A DNA stretch of 64,000 nt from Alligator mississippiensis (GCF_030867095.1 NC_081831.1:72492716-72556715); one strand, 5' to 3'; positions 13,201 through 26,858 are shown, counted from the first letter of the stretch. The notes: generated from the letters alone by a model not told the origin. A program made the numbers and translations.

Positions 13201-16200
13201 TTAATCAGATAACAGTTTTACCCATTTCTGTTTCCCCCTTGTGAAGCCATTTTGTAAACTCAGGTCATTTTAGTGCTTGCACAGACTTGGCTTTAGCTGG
13301 GTTTCTTCTGGGAACCTTAAAGGAAATGTTAAATAGCTAGATAATGACATGAGGTTAGAACAAGCACAGGATGAGATTGAAAGTTGCTAGTTCACCAGAA
13401 TGGTGATCTCAAGCCAAATGCTGCTCCTTCTAATCGTTTCTGCCATGCAGATGATCTGTGGGGAGATGCTAGCTAGCCTGTGTGTGAAATTGTATCTTTA
13501 TTTCTACAGACTCCCTCCCTCCCTGCGCTGAACTGTACGGTTGAAAATGTGCATCCATCAGTATCGTATTACTCAAGGCCACAGGTGACTTCTTACAACA
13601 CCTACTACCACAGCACTCCGCACCTCCCCCCGTACTCGGCGTATGACTTTCAGGTACGGTGCAAGACAGAGTGGTGTTTTGTTCCTGAGGCTTAAACCAG
13701 GCAAGTTGAAACAAGTATGTAAACTACGCCAGCCTGTGGGACTGTGAAGGTCTGGCTTTCCTAAAGGATCTACCACAGTCCCTTCCTCTTCTCCCACAGG
13801 GGCACTATTGCTTCCTTGCAAGCCTGCCCCTTGCCAGCATCCCCTACATGCACGTATCGCTTAGTGGTTCCCCAGTTACTGAGGGCAGCCCCTTCCCAGC
13901 CCTTCATGGAAGTGGTCACAAACTCTGCCTCCTGCCATTGGCTGCAAAAGGCCAGACTGAGAAGTCAGCCAGGAGAGGCTGTGCAAATCCTTCTTGCACA
14001 ATGAACCAGTTGGTAGTACTGACATTTGAAGTCTCCTCAAGGGCTGCTGTGAGGGAATCCAGTGACACAGATGAAACAGTTCACACCTGTGTTCTTCTTA
14101 CAGGCTCCCTGCACACTCGGGCAAACATTGCTATATTGCAGGGGTTCTCAAACTGTGGGTCGCGACCCTCTGGGGGGTTGCGAACAACTTAAAAGGGGTC
14201 CGCAAACTTCCCGGGGGGTACGTGCGGCGGTGCAGGGAAGCGGCGCACAGTGGTGGATGGCAGTGGTGGCTACCGTGTGCAAGCTCCCAGTCTCCTGCCG
14301 CCGTCATCCAGCGCTCAGGGTCGCAGTATCACAAAGTTTGAGAACCACTGCTATGTTGATTACTCCTGTGTGAATGAGAATGGGTAACAGCCTGCTTCTC
14401 CACTGAATGAAAGCTTGGAGAACAATGGAAAGGCTAGCACGTACCTAGTCCCCAGTGTGCTCCCTCCCCAGAGGGCAGATGCTGCTGTTTGGGAACATGG
14501 GCTCAGAGAAGCATTCCAGCTCTGACAGAAACCCAACAAGATCAGTTAAACCCAGCATTCAGCCTGACTGAAACTGATTCTTTCGCAATGGCCAGAAGAT
14601 CCTTTTGGAGGTTTTCCAGACTGCAGCAGGGGCTCGCTGCTAGATGCAAAATAGAATCTTTCCCTTCCTTGTTTTCTCTTTTCCTGTTCGCTTTAAGAAA
14701 CAACTGCATAGCACCTATGAAACACTCCCTTTTATTCAGCGTTGTAGGTGGAGCCATCAGCCCTTATGTCCCTGAAAGCCCTGTAATGAAGACCATAGGC
14801 ATGGGGGTGATTTTAAGAGATGGTTTTATCCCCAGGCTCAAGACTTTTGGACTTGTCTCTCTACCCTACTTTTGTATCAAATTCACCAAATGGATACAAC
14901 CTCCTCAGTGACCACAGTTACACAGGTATAGATTTCATAGACATTAGAGGCTGGAAGGTCTCAAGAGGTCATCAGGTCCAACCCTCCCGCCATAGGTGGG
15001 AAGTCAGCTGGGAGCAAGTGACCCCAGCAAGAAATACATTCAGCTGTTTTTTGAAGGAATCCAGAGTAGGTGCTTGCACCACCTCTGGGGGGAGTTTGTT
15101 CCAGACCCTGGACACACAAACCATAAAGAAGTTTTTCTAATATCCAGTCTAAATCAGCCTTCCTGGAGTTTATGGCTGTTAGACCTTGTTATCGCTTGGA
15201 TAGCTCTGATGTACCCATCTTATGAAGTTGTAGGCTGCAACCAAGTCCTCCTTGAACCTTCTCTTCTCCAGACTGAAGAGTCCCAAGTCATTCAGACCCT
15301 CCTTGTACAGCCTTCCCTCCAGGCCTTGGATCATACGAGTGGCTCTCCTCTGGACTCTCAATCTTCTCCACCTCCTGAAGTGGGGGGCCCAATACTGGAC
15401 ACAGTATTCCAGCTACAGTTTTACCAGTGCTGAGTAAAGTAGGAGGATGACTTCCCTGGTTTTGCTTGAGATACATTGGTGGATGCACACCAGAGTTTGG
15501 TTAGCTTTGCTCACCACCACATCACATTGGTGCCTCATGTTCATCTTGTAGTCAGTCAAGACCCCCAAGTCCCTTTCGACTGTGGTGCTAGCAAGCATAG
15601 CACTGCCGAGCCTGTAAATATGCTGAGGGTTCTTCCAACCAAGGTGCGGCACCTTGCACTTCTCTGTATTAAAGGCCATCCGGTTTTGGTTAGCCCACCT
15701 TAAGAGTGTGTCCAAGTCAGCCTGTATCCCCAGTCTGTCCTGCGGTGTGACAGCTCTCCCCCATAATACATCTGACTCCTGAATCTAGATGGTTGATGAA
15801 AATGTTAAAGAGTACTGGCCCGAGTACCGAGCCCTGAGGGACTCCACTGGTAACACTGCACCACGTTGATTTGCTCCCTTCAACTGGGTCCAACTCCGTA
15901 GCCAGTTGCCTAGCCATATGATGATCTAGGCCACAGTTCCCCAGTTTAACCATAAAGACATCATGGGGAACTAGGTCAAAGGCCTTCTTGAAGTCCAGAT
16001 AAATGACATCTACATCATCTCCCTTGTCCACGGCATATGTTACCTGGTCATAGAAGGAGACGAGGTTGGTCAGGTAAGACCTGCCAGTCACAAAGCCATG
16101 TTGGCTGGCATTCAGAAGCTTGCCTTATGTTAGTCTGGCATTGATGGATCCCTTGACAATTTTCTCCAGAACTTTTCCAGGGACGGATGTCAGACTGATT

Positions 16201-19200
16201 GGTGTATAGTTCCCCGGCTCATCCCTCCTCCCTTTCTTGTAGATAGGGACCATGCTGGCTCTTTTCCAGTCGTCCGGGATCTTGCCTGAGCGCCACGATT
16301 TTTCAAATATCCCTGCCAAGGGAGATGCAGTGATGTCTGCCAGCTCTTTCAAGACCCTCGGGTGCATTCCATCTGGGCCTGTAGACTTGTGAATGTCGTT
16401 TCTCAAGGTGTTCCTTTACCTGATCCACATCAATTTTGGGCCCGTCACCCACTTCCAGATTGGTTTGTGCCATTGCTGGCAGTGTGATCCTTGTGGGAGG
16501 GTGAAAAACTGATGCGAAAAAGTCATTTAGGACATTGGCCCTTCCTTGGACATGTGGTGTCAGTTGCCCCGTTGAATCTCTCAGGGGCCCAATACTGTCC
16601 CTATTCTTTTTCCTACTTCCCACATATCTAAAGGACTTTTTGTTGTCCTTGATCCCCATAGCATAATTCGGTTTGTGCCTTGGCTTTTCTCGACCGCTCT
16701 CTGCAGGTGCGGGTGAGTGCAGAGCAATCCTCTTTGATAACATTTCCTGTTTTCCAGCTGGGGTAGGCTACTCTTCTGAGCTTAATGAGGTCCATCAGTT
16801 CCTTATTCAGCTTATTCAGTTCCTTATTCAAGGTGAGTAAAAAGATGCTCACCTGGGAATAATTTCTTCCCAGATGTTTACCCAAACACATACAGCTGAG
16901 AAGAACCCCCTGAGGCACTGAACTGCTGTAAGCACAAGGTGAGAGCCCAGAGTGCTGAGGGCCTGGGACGGTCACAGGAGTGACTGCGGTGCTAAGGAGG
17001 CAGCAATGAGCGGGGCTGGATACCAGAGCAGTCTGGCCACTGGAGCACAGAGCTCAGCACAGGCTCTGTCACCTTGCTTCTAGTTAGCAGGGGTAAAACT
17101 GGACTGCTTCTGGTGCCATGTGGGCATACCCCGTGCTTCATTTCAGCAGTGATGCGTGCACTCTCGGGTTCGCAATCCTGCTGACTCCCACGAGTCAGTG
17201 TTCTCTCAGGTGTCAAATGGCTCAGGCCTCTCCTTCCGTGCAAGTCATTCTCACCCCATGACAGCAGCCTCAGTGCCCCATAGCATTTCTCTGCATCTTC
17301 TTCCATGTAAATGGAACAGGCCCCTCCTCCAAAATCTCTTGTGAAGGGGATGCATCTTTGGCAGAGCAAATCTTGCCACATAGCTCTGGACGGTTGTTCT
17401 GTTCATCTGTCCCAGAAAACCAAGAACCCGTGTTCATAGTGGAGCAGGGAAGTGGGACGTCCAGCACTGGGCATGCTACAGCAGCTGAGCTGGCTCCTTA
17501 TCACCTTGTCGTATGCTCTGCTTGGTGTTGGTCTGGGGTGGTTTCCTGCCAAGTTGGAGCCAGGTGCATTTCCCTGGTCAACGACGCTCCAGCCCTCTTG
17601 ACAAGCCATTTTCAAGGGCAAAGGTAGGATGTGCAGACAGGAATGGAAGCAAGAAAGAGCGCTCATTAAAACAGCAGCCCTTGCTGTCCACGATCCAGTC
17701 CCTTGGCACACGGGGAAGGCTGGGGGCAGAGATCGATAAGTGAGAGAAATTTCATTCCTATGGCATTTTGACTGCTGCAGATAGCGAGCCAGGCCAGGCG
17801 CTGACACCACCACGCAGACCAGACAAGTGGTTCATTTCATCCCAGCAGTGGCCTGTTCCGCCTCTTTATTGCCTTTGATTCCACCCTTGCAAAAGCGCAG
17901 CCTTTTCAGTGGCCCGGTTCATTAACAACATCAGACTGCTGTCTGGAGCCAAAACAAGTCAAGCCTGCTCTGCAGCTGCAACAAAGCCAGGTCTCCTCAA
18001 AGGCTCGTGGCTGTTGCTAGGCAGCACCACAGATGCTTTGTAATGCTCACAAGCTGGAGCTGTGTTCTCCAGCCCTGTCACAGCAACGCCTGCTGCAGCA
18101 AAGTCACTCCAGAGAGCTCCACGTTTGGGGCGTTCCACCAGCTGAAACTTGGCCAAAGGGGAAAGCCATTGTGCCGTCAAAACGTGATAAGAAATAGACT
18201 CCCAGGGCATCTGAGCTTGCTTGAGATCCCTGTATGATAAGCTGGAACATATATTGGGAAAATGAGACATGAAACAAATGTCTTGGTCCTGGAGGGCTGC
18301 TACAGCAATGAAAATAACCCCCCCCCACCCCCCCATGGAGATCTCCCTGGCAGTGCTAAATCCTACCTTCGCTTCCCATCTTCCCCCACCTCACTGTAAT
18401 GTGCAGCTCCATCTCAGCGAGTTGGCACGCTTTCACGGTAATTTCCTTTGCAAGACAGTGCATCCTTTGCTATGACAAGCAGCCTCACCTACAGTATACC
18501 AGGTACTTTCCAGGCATACAAGGTAGCACAGTCCTGCCCCAGATGCTCACATTGTAACAGACAAACAACAGGGAAGTTAGAGCAGTAACTCATTATATCC
18601 TGGTAATTGTGTTATGATGCCAAACCCAGTCCTTTACAGGTATCACCTTAGAAGTGGGTCTTTGGGATGCATCTTACTGCACAGGTCAGCTTAGGAAATG
18701 AGAGTTCATGGAAACGCAGGAGTAAAGGAATGAGGTATTGCAGCTGCCTTTATAGTGCCTTGATGCCACCGATAACTTTTGGGGTTTTACTTTACAGGCA
18801 GTCTGCTATACATTTAACTTTTTTCTAACCTCACAACTCTGTAACTGGCAGCATTGAGCTCTTTGTTGTTGTTGCTACTATTTACATGTGCACAGAAGCA
18901 GAATTTGATTTTTGGCCATGTGCCAGTTGTGGTTTTTGGACTAAGAAAACACCCTTGTCAAAACAGGAGGAACTCAGATGAGCTTCAATTTCAAAGGCTG
19001 CCATCTGGTAACTTAGGACAGGTGTGCAAATGTCATGTGTGACAGAGTTGTCCGCCCCATTTCCACCCCCTGGCCACTTAATAAAAAAGTCAAGAACCCC
19101 ATACATAAACTCCTTGGCACTGTTTCCAACTTCACCAAAACCAGGTGAGCTCAGTAAGATGCAGCAAATAAATGGCAGAAATCAGGAAAAGAAAATTAGA

Positions 19201-19642
19201 CTTAGCACTTTTTCAGTGCTTAACATGCTAAGACTTATCTTGCACCATGGTATTCATGTACTTAAATTGACATCAATGGGAGGAGTCATTTGAATAAAGA
19301 TAAGCATATGCAGAAGCATTTCCAGAACTGAGTCCTAAAATTAGAATCATCGTACCATTTGGTAAAGGAAATGAGTTTGAGGTCGTTGTCACTGTCTTTA
19401 AGTACCAGACATTTAAGAAATGCTTGTGGGTCCGTAATTGCAAGACTGAGACTGACAGAAGTAGTCTTGTCTTTGCTCTGCAGCATTCCAGCGTGTTTCC
19501 AGCCTCCACTCCTTCTGGGCTTTCAGATGACCCCCAATCGATGTCACCATCTCCAAGCTACATGTGGTCTTCCAATGCTCCTCCTCGCTATTCTCCTCCG
19601 TACTTTCCACCTTTTGAAAAGCCACCACCTTATACGCCATAA
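7254..19642 (+). CDS. TMEM255A: Transmembrane protein 255A, 3' part of the gene (exons listed)
   Basis: TMEM255A (FAM70A) is a four-helix membrane protein of unclear function. Coding exons seen: 7254-7343, 9564-9626, 10713-10801, 11589-11751, 13510-13653 and 19484-19642 (stop included). All have AG/GT borders and compatible phases. The first encodes a helix ending [11 protein letters not shown]. The third holds the cysteine motif [12 protein letters not shown]. The fourth carries [14 protein letters not shown] and the last helix ([17 protein letters not shown]). The C-terminal tail is cytoplasmic-type, rich in Pro, Ser and Tyr, with PPRY and PPPY WW-binding motifs, ending FEKPPPYTP. These match human TMEM255A as I recall it better than TMEM255B. 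The human segment between RCHY and the cysteine motif is longer, and I found no exon for it between 9627 and 10712, as in shorter isoforms. The N-terminal exons are outside the window. Confidence 0.93.
11040..11220 (-). repeat. MIR/CORE-type SINE relic in TMEM255A intron
   Basis: The run ACTTGACCTCTCTACCTG, then TTTATCCATCTG, CTCTACCTCAG and AACATGCTTTGAG follows the order of the reverse complement of a MIR/CORE SINE (cttaacctctctg, tcctcatctg, ctacctcac, aaagcgctt). It is highly diverged. Confidence 0.5.
12788..13096. mobile_element. Non-autonomous hAT-type transposon with perfect 8-bp target duplication
   Basis: The left end is CAGTGATTCTCAAGCAGG and the right end, reversed, is CAGCAATTCTTCC. 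CTCTAAAC flanks both sides exactly (12780-12787 and 13097-13104). The inner part from about 12871 shares sequence with 45390-45595. It lies in an intron of TMEM255A. Confidence 0.8.
14139..14350. mobile_element. Non-autonomous hAT-type transposon
   Basis: The left end is CAGGGGTTCTCAAACTGTGG and the right end, reversed, is CAGTGGTTCTCAAACTTTGTG. Flanks CTATATTG and CTATGTTG match at 7 of 8 bases. This 'gggtcgcgacc' type is common in reptile genomes. Confidence 0.85.
14930..16970 (-). mobile_element. 5'-truncated CR1 LINE in the last TMEM255A intron
   Basis: On the minus strand, broken frames encode CR1 reverse transcriptase motifs: [43 protein letters not shown], and downstream [11 protein letters not shown] and [15 protein letters not shown]. 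The endonuclease domain is missing. The 3' end is at the left (TTTCATAGACATTAGAGGCTGG on the plus strand, a CR1-type terminus). The frames are split by stops and shifts, so the copy is dead. Orientation is antisense to TMEM255A. Confidence 0.9.
16971..18479. other. Intron of TMEM255A, no feature recognised
   Basis: Open frames of 60-136 codons occur on both strands, but none resembles a known protein or has exon-like boundaries. A C-rich run lies near 18320. I see no gene or repeat that I can name. Confidence 0.5.
18490..18610 (+). repeat. Possible L2-like repeat relic
   Basis: The sequence around GCACAGTCCTGCCCCAGATG followed by CTCACATTGTAA resembles the L2 consensus 'cagtccctgccctcaaggagctcacagtctaa'. 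It is short and diverged, and judged by eye only. Confidence 0.35.
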
Positions 19643-22290
19643 AGGAAATCTTCCCCTTGAAATAATTGTGAACATTTTATATTTATTGGGGGTGGTGGGG
19701 GATCTAGTACAGAAGATAATTTCAAATATCAAGTTTCCTGTTTATCCTGTTTCTTCTTGCAAGGCTTATTTTTTTTTGAGGTTTCACAAGTGGATCTGAT
19801 AGGCAAGGATTATGACACTGATGCTTACTAGTGTCAGTGAATCACAGGTGACTTAAATGGAGGCCTCTGTTTCAAAGCCATTGATTTTTAATAAGGACAT
19901 ACCACCTGGTTTGAACTATTGACCCTAGTCTGCCATACTCCACTGAGCCAGGATGGAGTAGAGCTAGCCAGAAGCAACAGTTGCCCTGGCCCCTTTTCTG
20001 TTCTAAAAGTGAAGGTGCTTGCAAACAGCTCCACTTGATAATTGCTTGGCTTCCTGTGGGTGAGAGATTGCTGAGCTGTAGGTCAGAGTGCACATCTTTT
20101 ACTGGTTACAGGCTACATCCATATCTAGGGAAAAGCCAAAGAACATGAGAGTTTAACTCAAAACACTAAAACAAATGGGGAAAAAAAAATCTGCGGCATC
20201 TGCTGCACTGTAGTCCTTAAATTGGGACCTTGCCTTTTAGAGCCATTCTAGGCAGGCTGGCTTATTTCAAAATGCTTCTGAAGCCAGGCAGTAGGATACT
20301 GAACAAAGTGCTGTCAGTCTCTCTGATCCTGCTATGAAGGATGTTAAAGCTAGGCAGTTTGGATAGTTATGCATCTACAACCCAACTGCTGATACCTCCT
20401 AAATGGAAAAGTGCAATTTTCCCTGTTCTGCCACAGAAAGGATCAGAAACTCATCTGCAAGTCACTGAAACACAGCGTAGCAAACTCACATTATTTTGTC
20501 TTTTTGGTTGGAAATTTTTTTAGAGCGTACTTTTAACTTTTTTAAATGAATTGAGTCAGCTCCCTGAACAAAGCCTGTATTTGTGGCTGTATTACAGGCT
20601 GCCGGGTATTGCTTTCCACTATTACTCTCCAGGTGTTAAGTCTCATATGGATACAATTCTACATTGTGTAATGTTTAAAAAAAAAAAAAAAAATCTTAGT
20701 ATGAAGTTGATAAGAATTTGCAGTTGTTGTAGTGACTTTCATCTTGTCTTCAAATGATGATTGTGCTGATTGATCTAGATTCCAAGCAGATTTTGCATGC
20801 CTCCTGCATAACAAAAAAGGATCAGCTTTGTTATGTGACACAGTGCTCCTGACAGCATGGTCTTACTCCAGGAAGTGACTTCAAATGGCAACTTTCAGTT
20901 CAGAGTTACCCAGCTGGCACATCACCTCATCTCTGCTTATGTCGGGTACAACTACAAGCAAGCCACATTTTTTTTAATCTCTTTATTCCTGAAGGCTGGA
21001 AGCTCTTGCTGCCTCCATCAGAGCATTAACAAGGAGGCTAAATATTGCCCTCACTGGCACCTGTGTAACAGCAGCAGCGCTGCAGACAAAATGTACTGGT
21101 CAGCAAAATTTAGCTGGCAGAGTTTGAAAATTGTTACGCAAGCTAGGGAGAATAGTTGGCTTTCAGATGATAGCTGCCTCCTACCCATGGCCTAACCAAA
21201 TCTGAATCTGCGTTAGATGGAAAGGATAAAGGTGACCCTCCTTCCTGTCACTTTCTGGAGTACAATCACACTTTAAAATGCTGTTTTAATCCTACACATT
21301 TGCAAAGCATTTAAGGCAGTTTTTAACCTGATCATTCCACTGTTGTATACAAGTCAATCTAGTCTCATAAGCTAAAAAGAGATTAAACTTTTTATCCGAA
21401 CCCAGCTGAGAACTTCTCTCCAAAAACAAGGTATTCCATTTTCACAAACCAAGGGAGTGGGAAAGGAGTAATATATCCAGGATGCTCACTGAATTTAAAG
21501 CAGCAGCAAGCACAGAAAATCTGCAAGTAACCTTTGCTATAGGAGTGGATTGTTTCAAGCGCAGCTTCCACAGGTTTGGAGTCCAGAAATAAATTTAACA
21601 TACTAATACTCCTTCAGTTTTAAATTAGCCTGGCACCTGTTTCAGCCAATCACATCTTGTAAAGAGAATGTGTGCAATGGAGAAATAGGCAGTGACACTC
21701 CTGGTACAACTCCTTGAGGGTAAGAAATAAAGTTGGAAGGCTACATTACCCGAGTGTTTAAAACAACAGCCCTTTGCTACTAGAGCTTTGAAATAAAAGC
21801 AACTGTTCCTATCCCCTCTCTAACTGGCTAAGATAAAGCATATCCTTTGTGCCTGTCTACTAACTAAAGCTAAAAGGAACGGGATGGTAGAGGATAGATC
21901 TAAGTCACATTACAGAGCCAGCAGAGAGCATAATTCTTCAGTTACCAGACAAGGATCTTTGGGAAGCAATTGTCTTATCTTTGACAGCAGGACTAAACTG
22001 AGGAAACGTCCCAGGCTTTCTTTTCCTTGAACCTCTGATCTTTCAATTATTATGTGCAGGAATATTTAAGGAAAAGCTGCATTGCTGCTTTAAATTCACT
22101 ATGAAAGGACAACTCCATTTTCAGGTATCACTGGGATATTCTGTTTTAAATACCCGTTTTCTTTCTGCGTCAGCAAAAGTATAAGCATTTAATGTAAATG
22201 CAGTATTATGCACTGTATCCATCATTTCTTATGAGAATGTAAAGATGACATAACTCATATGTACCTTTTATTACTTTACCAAAATAAACG
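19643..22290 (+). other. TMEM255A: TMEM255A 3' untranslated region (extent inferred)
   Basis: AT-rich non-coding sequence follows the stop codon. AATAAA signals lie at 21726, 21792 and 22283; any of these could end the transcript. The human 3' UTR is of comparable length (about 2 kb, from memory). No other gene is seen. Confidence 0.5.
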
Positions 22291-22465
22291 GTGTGAATTT
22301 TGTAAACGTTTACAGAGTTGCTTTTTCCTTTTTGGCAAGGTTCCCCAGTATCAGTTTACCAGTGTTACATGGAAATATTTGTGTCAACTTGGAAATAATA
22401 CATATAAAAAAGCCAAAGCACCATTTGCTATTGTAACACCCAGTGTTTACACCCAGAGTCCCACT

Positions 22466-22742
22466 GGGCACGTCTACACGTGCCCGTACAGCGCCAGTTA
22501 CTGTACTGCCATTTAGTACTCCCAAAAGGCAGTACTAAATGACGGCGCAGTAACAGCCTGTATTGTGCCGTGCTGGCGACGCACGGTTATTTTTAGCCGC
22601 TATGTCACCATAGCAACGTGCTATAGCCAGGGAGCGCATTGCTACGGCGACGTAGCTGCAGTGGCAGTTTGTGCCTGCCAACACTATGTCGCCGTAGCAT
22701 GTTGCTATGGCGATGCAGCATCTCGTGTAGATGCATGCACCG
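22466..22742. mobile_element. MITE copy 1 (palindrome-rich GGGYRCRTCTACACG family)
   Basis: The left end is GGGCACGTCTACACGTG; the right end reads GTGTAGATGCATGCAC, its rough inverse. After CTGCCATTTAGTACTCCC and its near mirror GCAGTACTAAATGACGG come several hairpin modules built on TAGCAACGTGCTATAG and GTCGCCGTAGC. Copies 2 and 3 lie at 30993-31289 and 56461-56740. It may be a Harbinger-type MITE such as the crocodilian Chompy elements (uncertain). Confidence 0.75.
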
Positions 22743-23759
22743 AGAAGTTATTTTGTAACATACATTAAACGGACAAAGGAATCCTCCACATTGTTGTTCC
22801 ACTAACTGTAGTCCTTTTTCACACATTCAGCATGAGCTCTCTGGCAAGTGCTACGCTATAAGCAAGGCCCTGCATACTCCAATCAGCCAGATTTAATTTC
22901 TGCAGCTTTTTATTTAACACAAAAATGAATGATCTGATCCAGACAGCATCCCCTTTATTTGTAATAGTCCATGCATTCTGCTGGGCCTAATTCTGCCTCT
23001 GCTGTCTATGGCCGGTTTCCCACTATTCTCGACAGCAGCAGGTTCAAGCCTTGTGCCACTAAGATGTTTATCTATTACTCGGCCTGTCAGAGTCTAACGA
23101 ATCCGCATGTTCTGCTAAATACCTTGTCACAAGGGCACAAAAAAGGAAAGAAATCTCACGCTTCTGCTGTTTTCAACCCTGACTACTTCTGAGAGGTTTT
23201 GCATTAGTTCAAGTTCTCGTCAAATTCTTTCCCAAGAGAACAAATGTCTACTATGCCAAGTAGCACTTACCCATGCAAAATAACCTCGAGTTTAGTGAGT
23301 CTCCTCGCACAAGTATTACTGAAAGGGCTGCAAAACTGAGGATTTTCTTCCATAAACAGGAGTCAACTAAATAACCAGTAGTTCAGTGTAACATCATAGT
23401 TAAATACAGATCTAAATGCTCCAAACCAGAACCAGTGCGGGCTAGTTAGGACTATGAACTCACCGCCCACGAGTCAGCTGCAGTGTCAGCCGAATACAAC
23501 AGAATATTAAGTTCTACACCAGCAGAAGTAAGTTGCAAGTAAAATGCAGAACAGGTCAACATACATTATGACTGTGCAGCTGTCTCGCGACAAAACTGAA
23601 TGTAAAACATTCAGCTACTTCACTTATTGAAGACTTAAGCTCCAAAAAGTTGTAAGCACCTGCTGCTACTGTTAAAAGGTTGTAGGAGTACAAGGGGATC
23701 CAAAGTGTGTTAAACTGCACAGAGGTGGCTGTCCTTGAAAAGAACCATTCTACACATCT

Positions 23760-26700
23760 CTAGAATTAAAACCTTTTATTTTTGCCATAGAAAGCTCTAA
23801 GAACTAATATCAAGTATTGGTTAATGAAAAGTAGAACACAACTTTAAAAAGTATGCCAAGGAAAAGGCTGTACAAGTATATACACTACAGCATTGGTAAA
23901 AAAAAAAAATGAACAATGCTTCACACAGAGGAGTTAGGTAACAGCTGGAGAACCCAATGTTCAATGTGTACAGTTGTCAGCTTTTGCATCTTTTTATAAG
24001 CTGCATGCCTTAACAGTACAAAATAAATAAGCAATCTATGAATTTTGTTATTTCCACATTTGTTTTATTCATATAGTGGAATGCTGTGGTAAAAATTCCC
24101 ATAGGAACCATACAGCAAGGACTCAGCCACTGTTGTTACATCTTGCAGCAGATCAGGTGTTTTTATACATGATTTTGAAAATGATCAAGTTTACTACAGG
24201 ATCTCTGCTCAGTGTTATAATTCTAGTTATTTACAGGCATTTTCAGATTCAACCAGTCAGTGTAAATCCAATTTTCTGCTGAGAACCAATTCTTTAATGT
24301 TTACTGGAGGTTTTGAATGAAGTAAAACTGGAAGCTAAGGTTTAAAAAAAGTCCTATAGTGCAATAGCCAGAAATCTAAATATAAAAGCTTATGGCCCCA
24401 CGGAAAGTCAAAAGAAGGGGTCTAGCATGTTTCCAACCCAATAAATACTGGAAGTGAAATTAAAAAGTGTATTTTACATGACCTCTGGACTTTGGATATT
24501 AAAAATCACTTCCAAGGAAAACTGAAGACCCTGAGACACATGCAAACACGAGTCTTCTAGCAAAAATACAACTTTTAACCCCTATTTTTCCAGTTTTCCT
24601 CTAAAGACACCTGTAGTAGGCACAGTTAAATTTAAGAATTAAAAAACTTTTCAGCAGCAAATATTGAAGCTGTTATTTTCCATTATTACTGAATGTATAT
24701 CTTGCAAGGTATGTATAATTCCAGATGTCTCATGATGTTGTTAAAAAAAATACCCTTATTCCTTACGACAAAGGACTACAAAATTTGTATGTGGCATACA
24801 GTTAGATAAGTCAGAGGATTCTGTTTAACTGCTGAAATACCATCTCCAACAACATCCAACCTATAACATTTAAAAACACGTCCCTTCTGTCCAAAGGGCA
24901 GTTTACCAACATCTACACGAAAATCAAACTATTCTGTGATTTTGCAAATGCACAAAGTTTTGAACTGAATTTTAAATCCCAATTTTAAAATGCTTAGTTT
25001 ACAATACGATTTTCAACATTCCTACAACATTATACGCTCAGCCTAGAAAACAGAAGGGCCAAGTATTTCACTTAAAAAGGTAAACAAATTCTCTTTTTTT
25101 GCTTCCCGTTATTACAAACACTGATTTATGGTACCCTTTAATTATAGCTTAAGTTACAGTTAAACCTTTTACCTTGAAACAGAATTCATCTGTCTGTTAA
25201 AAATTACAGATATATGGAAATTTAAGGTTGAAGGTCATAAGATAAGGAAATGTTGGTCTGAACATGGAAGTATTTTTCTTAAAAACATGAAAATGAGAAG
25301 AAAAATCCTTAACTGCAGTTTAGGTAAGAAATGTAATGCAAGATTACTGATAACTAACTAATACTATGCACAACAATCCTTTTCAGTCATCTATAAAACC
25401 TCTGTGTAATTTTCATATTACCATTTACAAAGACTCGACAAGTCACTAGATCAGAAATGCTAGACTATGACTGCTGATCAGCTTTCTTTCGGATCTAACA
25501 TTCCTTGTTCAAGTTGGACTTTTACTAACTATTTTCTAAGTGCCTAAATATGTACCAATTGCAAGGGGGGAAAGGGCATTATAAACTTAAAAGTGAAAAT
25601 GAAACATCAATATGCCTCTGCCAAGGAAATTATACAAAGATTTTACTGCGTTTCTATGTGTGTTTTTTTTTTCAAAAAACTTGACTGTGGTTTCAGTCCT
25701 CTTGACTGTATCCCTTCCTGCTGGATTTAAAAAAAAAAAAAATCACAACTTTTCTGCTTTGCTTAAATCTAGCTACGCCAGTCTCTAAATCTCAGCTATC
25801 AAGATGAGGCATCATTTACATAATTTCTCTCTTTTTGGGAAGTATAATCTGCAGCCTTCAGCTAGGAAGAGTATTATAAACATTATTTTAACATTTAATC
25901 CAAACCTTTCTCCGTAATGAACAAAACAGAAAAGCAGCAACTTATTCCAAACTACCTGCTTATTCTTCAGTAGTAAAAAGGCCTGACATTACTCTTCCCG
26001 GTTTGAAGAACATGCTGCACAAGCCTTCCTTATCTTCTTCTTAAATGCCCCCCACCCCCGATATTGTCTTTTGAATTTTTTTCTCCATTGCAAAAAGAAT
26101 AAAATATAATGGTCCAGCCACTGAATACTCTGCTTACTGTATTGCCAAATATAAATAAAGCTTACTTGGTTTAGCCCAAACTGGGCATTTTTTTTTAATC
26201 AGTCTGAACATTTTTCTGAAGGTAACTGCTTCCTACAGACCTGAAAAACAAAACTAAGATGCTGGTTTGAAGACATACTGGTCTCCAAACTAGTGGATCA
26301 GCTATTTTGGACCCCTGCAGTAATACACTATTCACAGAGTCAATATACGAGTAGTGGGAGGGTTTTTTTGCTTTGTTTTTTAAACTATGCCATATCCAAA
26401 AGATTATGCTGAAAATCTTATTATGGTCTTGGTGTTAATGTCTAAACAAAATTCAGCATTAAAGTGCTAACATGAAAGAAAAGGTTTACATTAAACATTG
26501 GTACAGTAAATACCCCAATTATTTCAGAAAACAAATAAGAGTATTTGTAATCCTTTTAAAGGAACTGTACCTCCTCAAGCTATAAATTTCCATTTTGTGA
26601 TCAAAAGTAATGAACTAGGAAAAACATTGACAGCTCCTCAGAAATGTCTTATTCTGTATTCAAGTAAACTTTTGGACAAATTGCTTCTACAAACCATTTT

Positions 26701-26858
26701 GCAGCTACAAATAATCCATCTAAGTACTACCTTTTGATGACTTGGTACAACAGGTCACCTTTTTCACTTGAACAATTTTTTTTCAATATTTTTAGCAGTT
26801 AATTTAAAAACAGTTGCACTCTTTCTGTACTGAAGCTTTTTGCATAATTTAGAACATT
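23760..26858 (-). other. ZBTB33: ZBTB33 3' untranslated region (extent inferred)
   Basis: About 3 kb of AT-rich sequence follows the ZBTB33 stop with no open frame of note. On the minus strand AATAAA signals lie at 24069-24064 and 23780-23775. A 3' UTR of roughly 3 kb fits the long human ZBTB33 mRNA (from memory). It is tail-to-tail with TMEM255A. Confidence 0.5.

Noticed and set aside
22466-22742. Possible CRISPR-like or satellite array because of regular short repeats
   Set aside because: The repeats are imperfect palindromes within a bounded element with inverted ends and other genomic copies, so it is a MITE.
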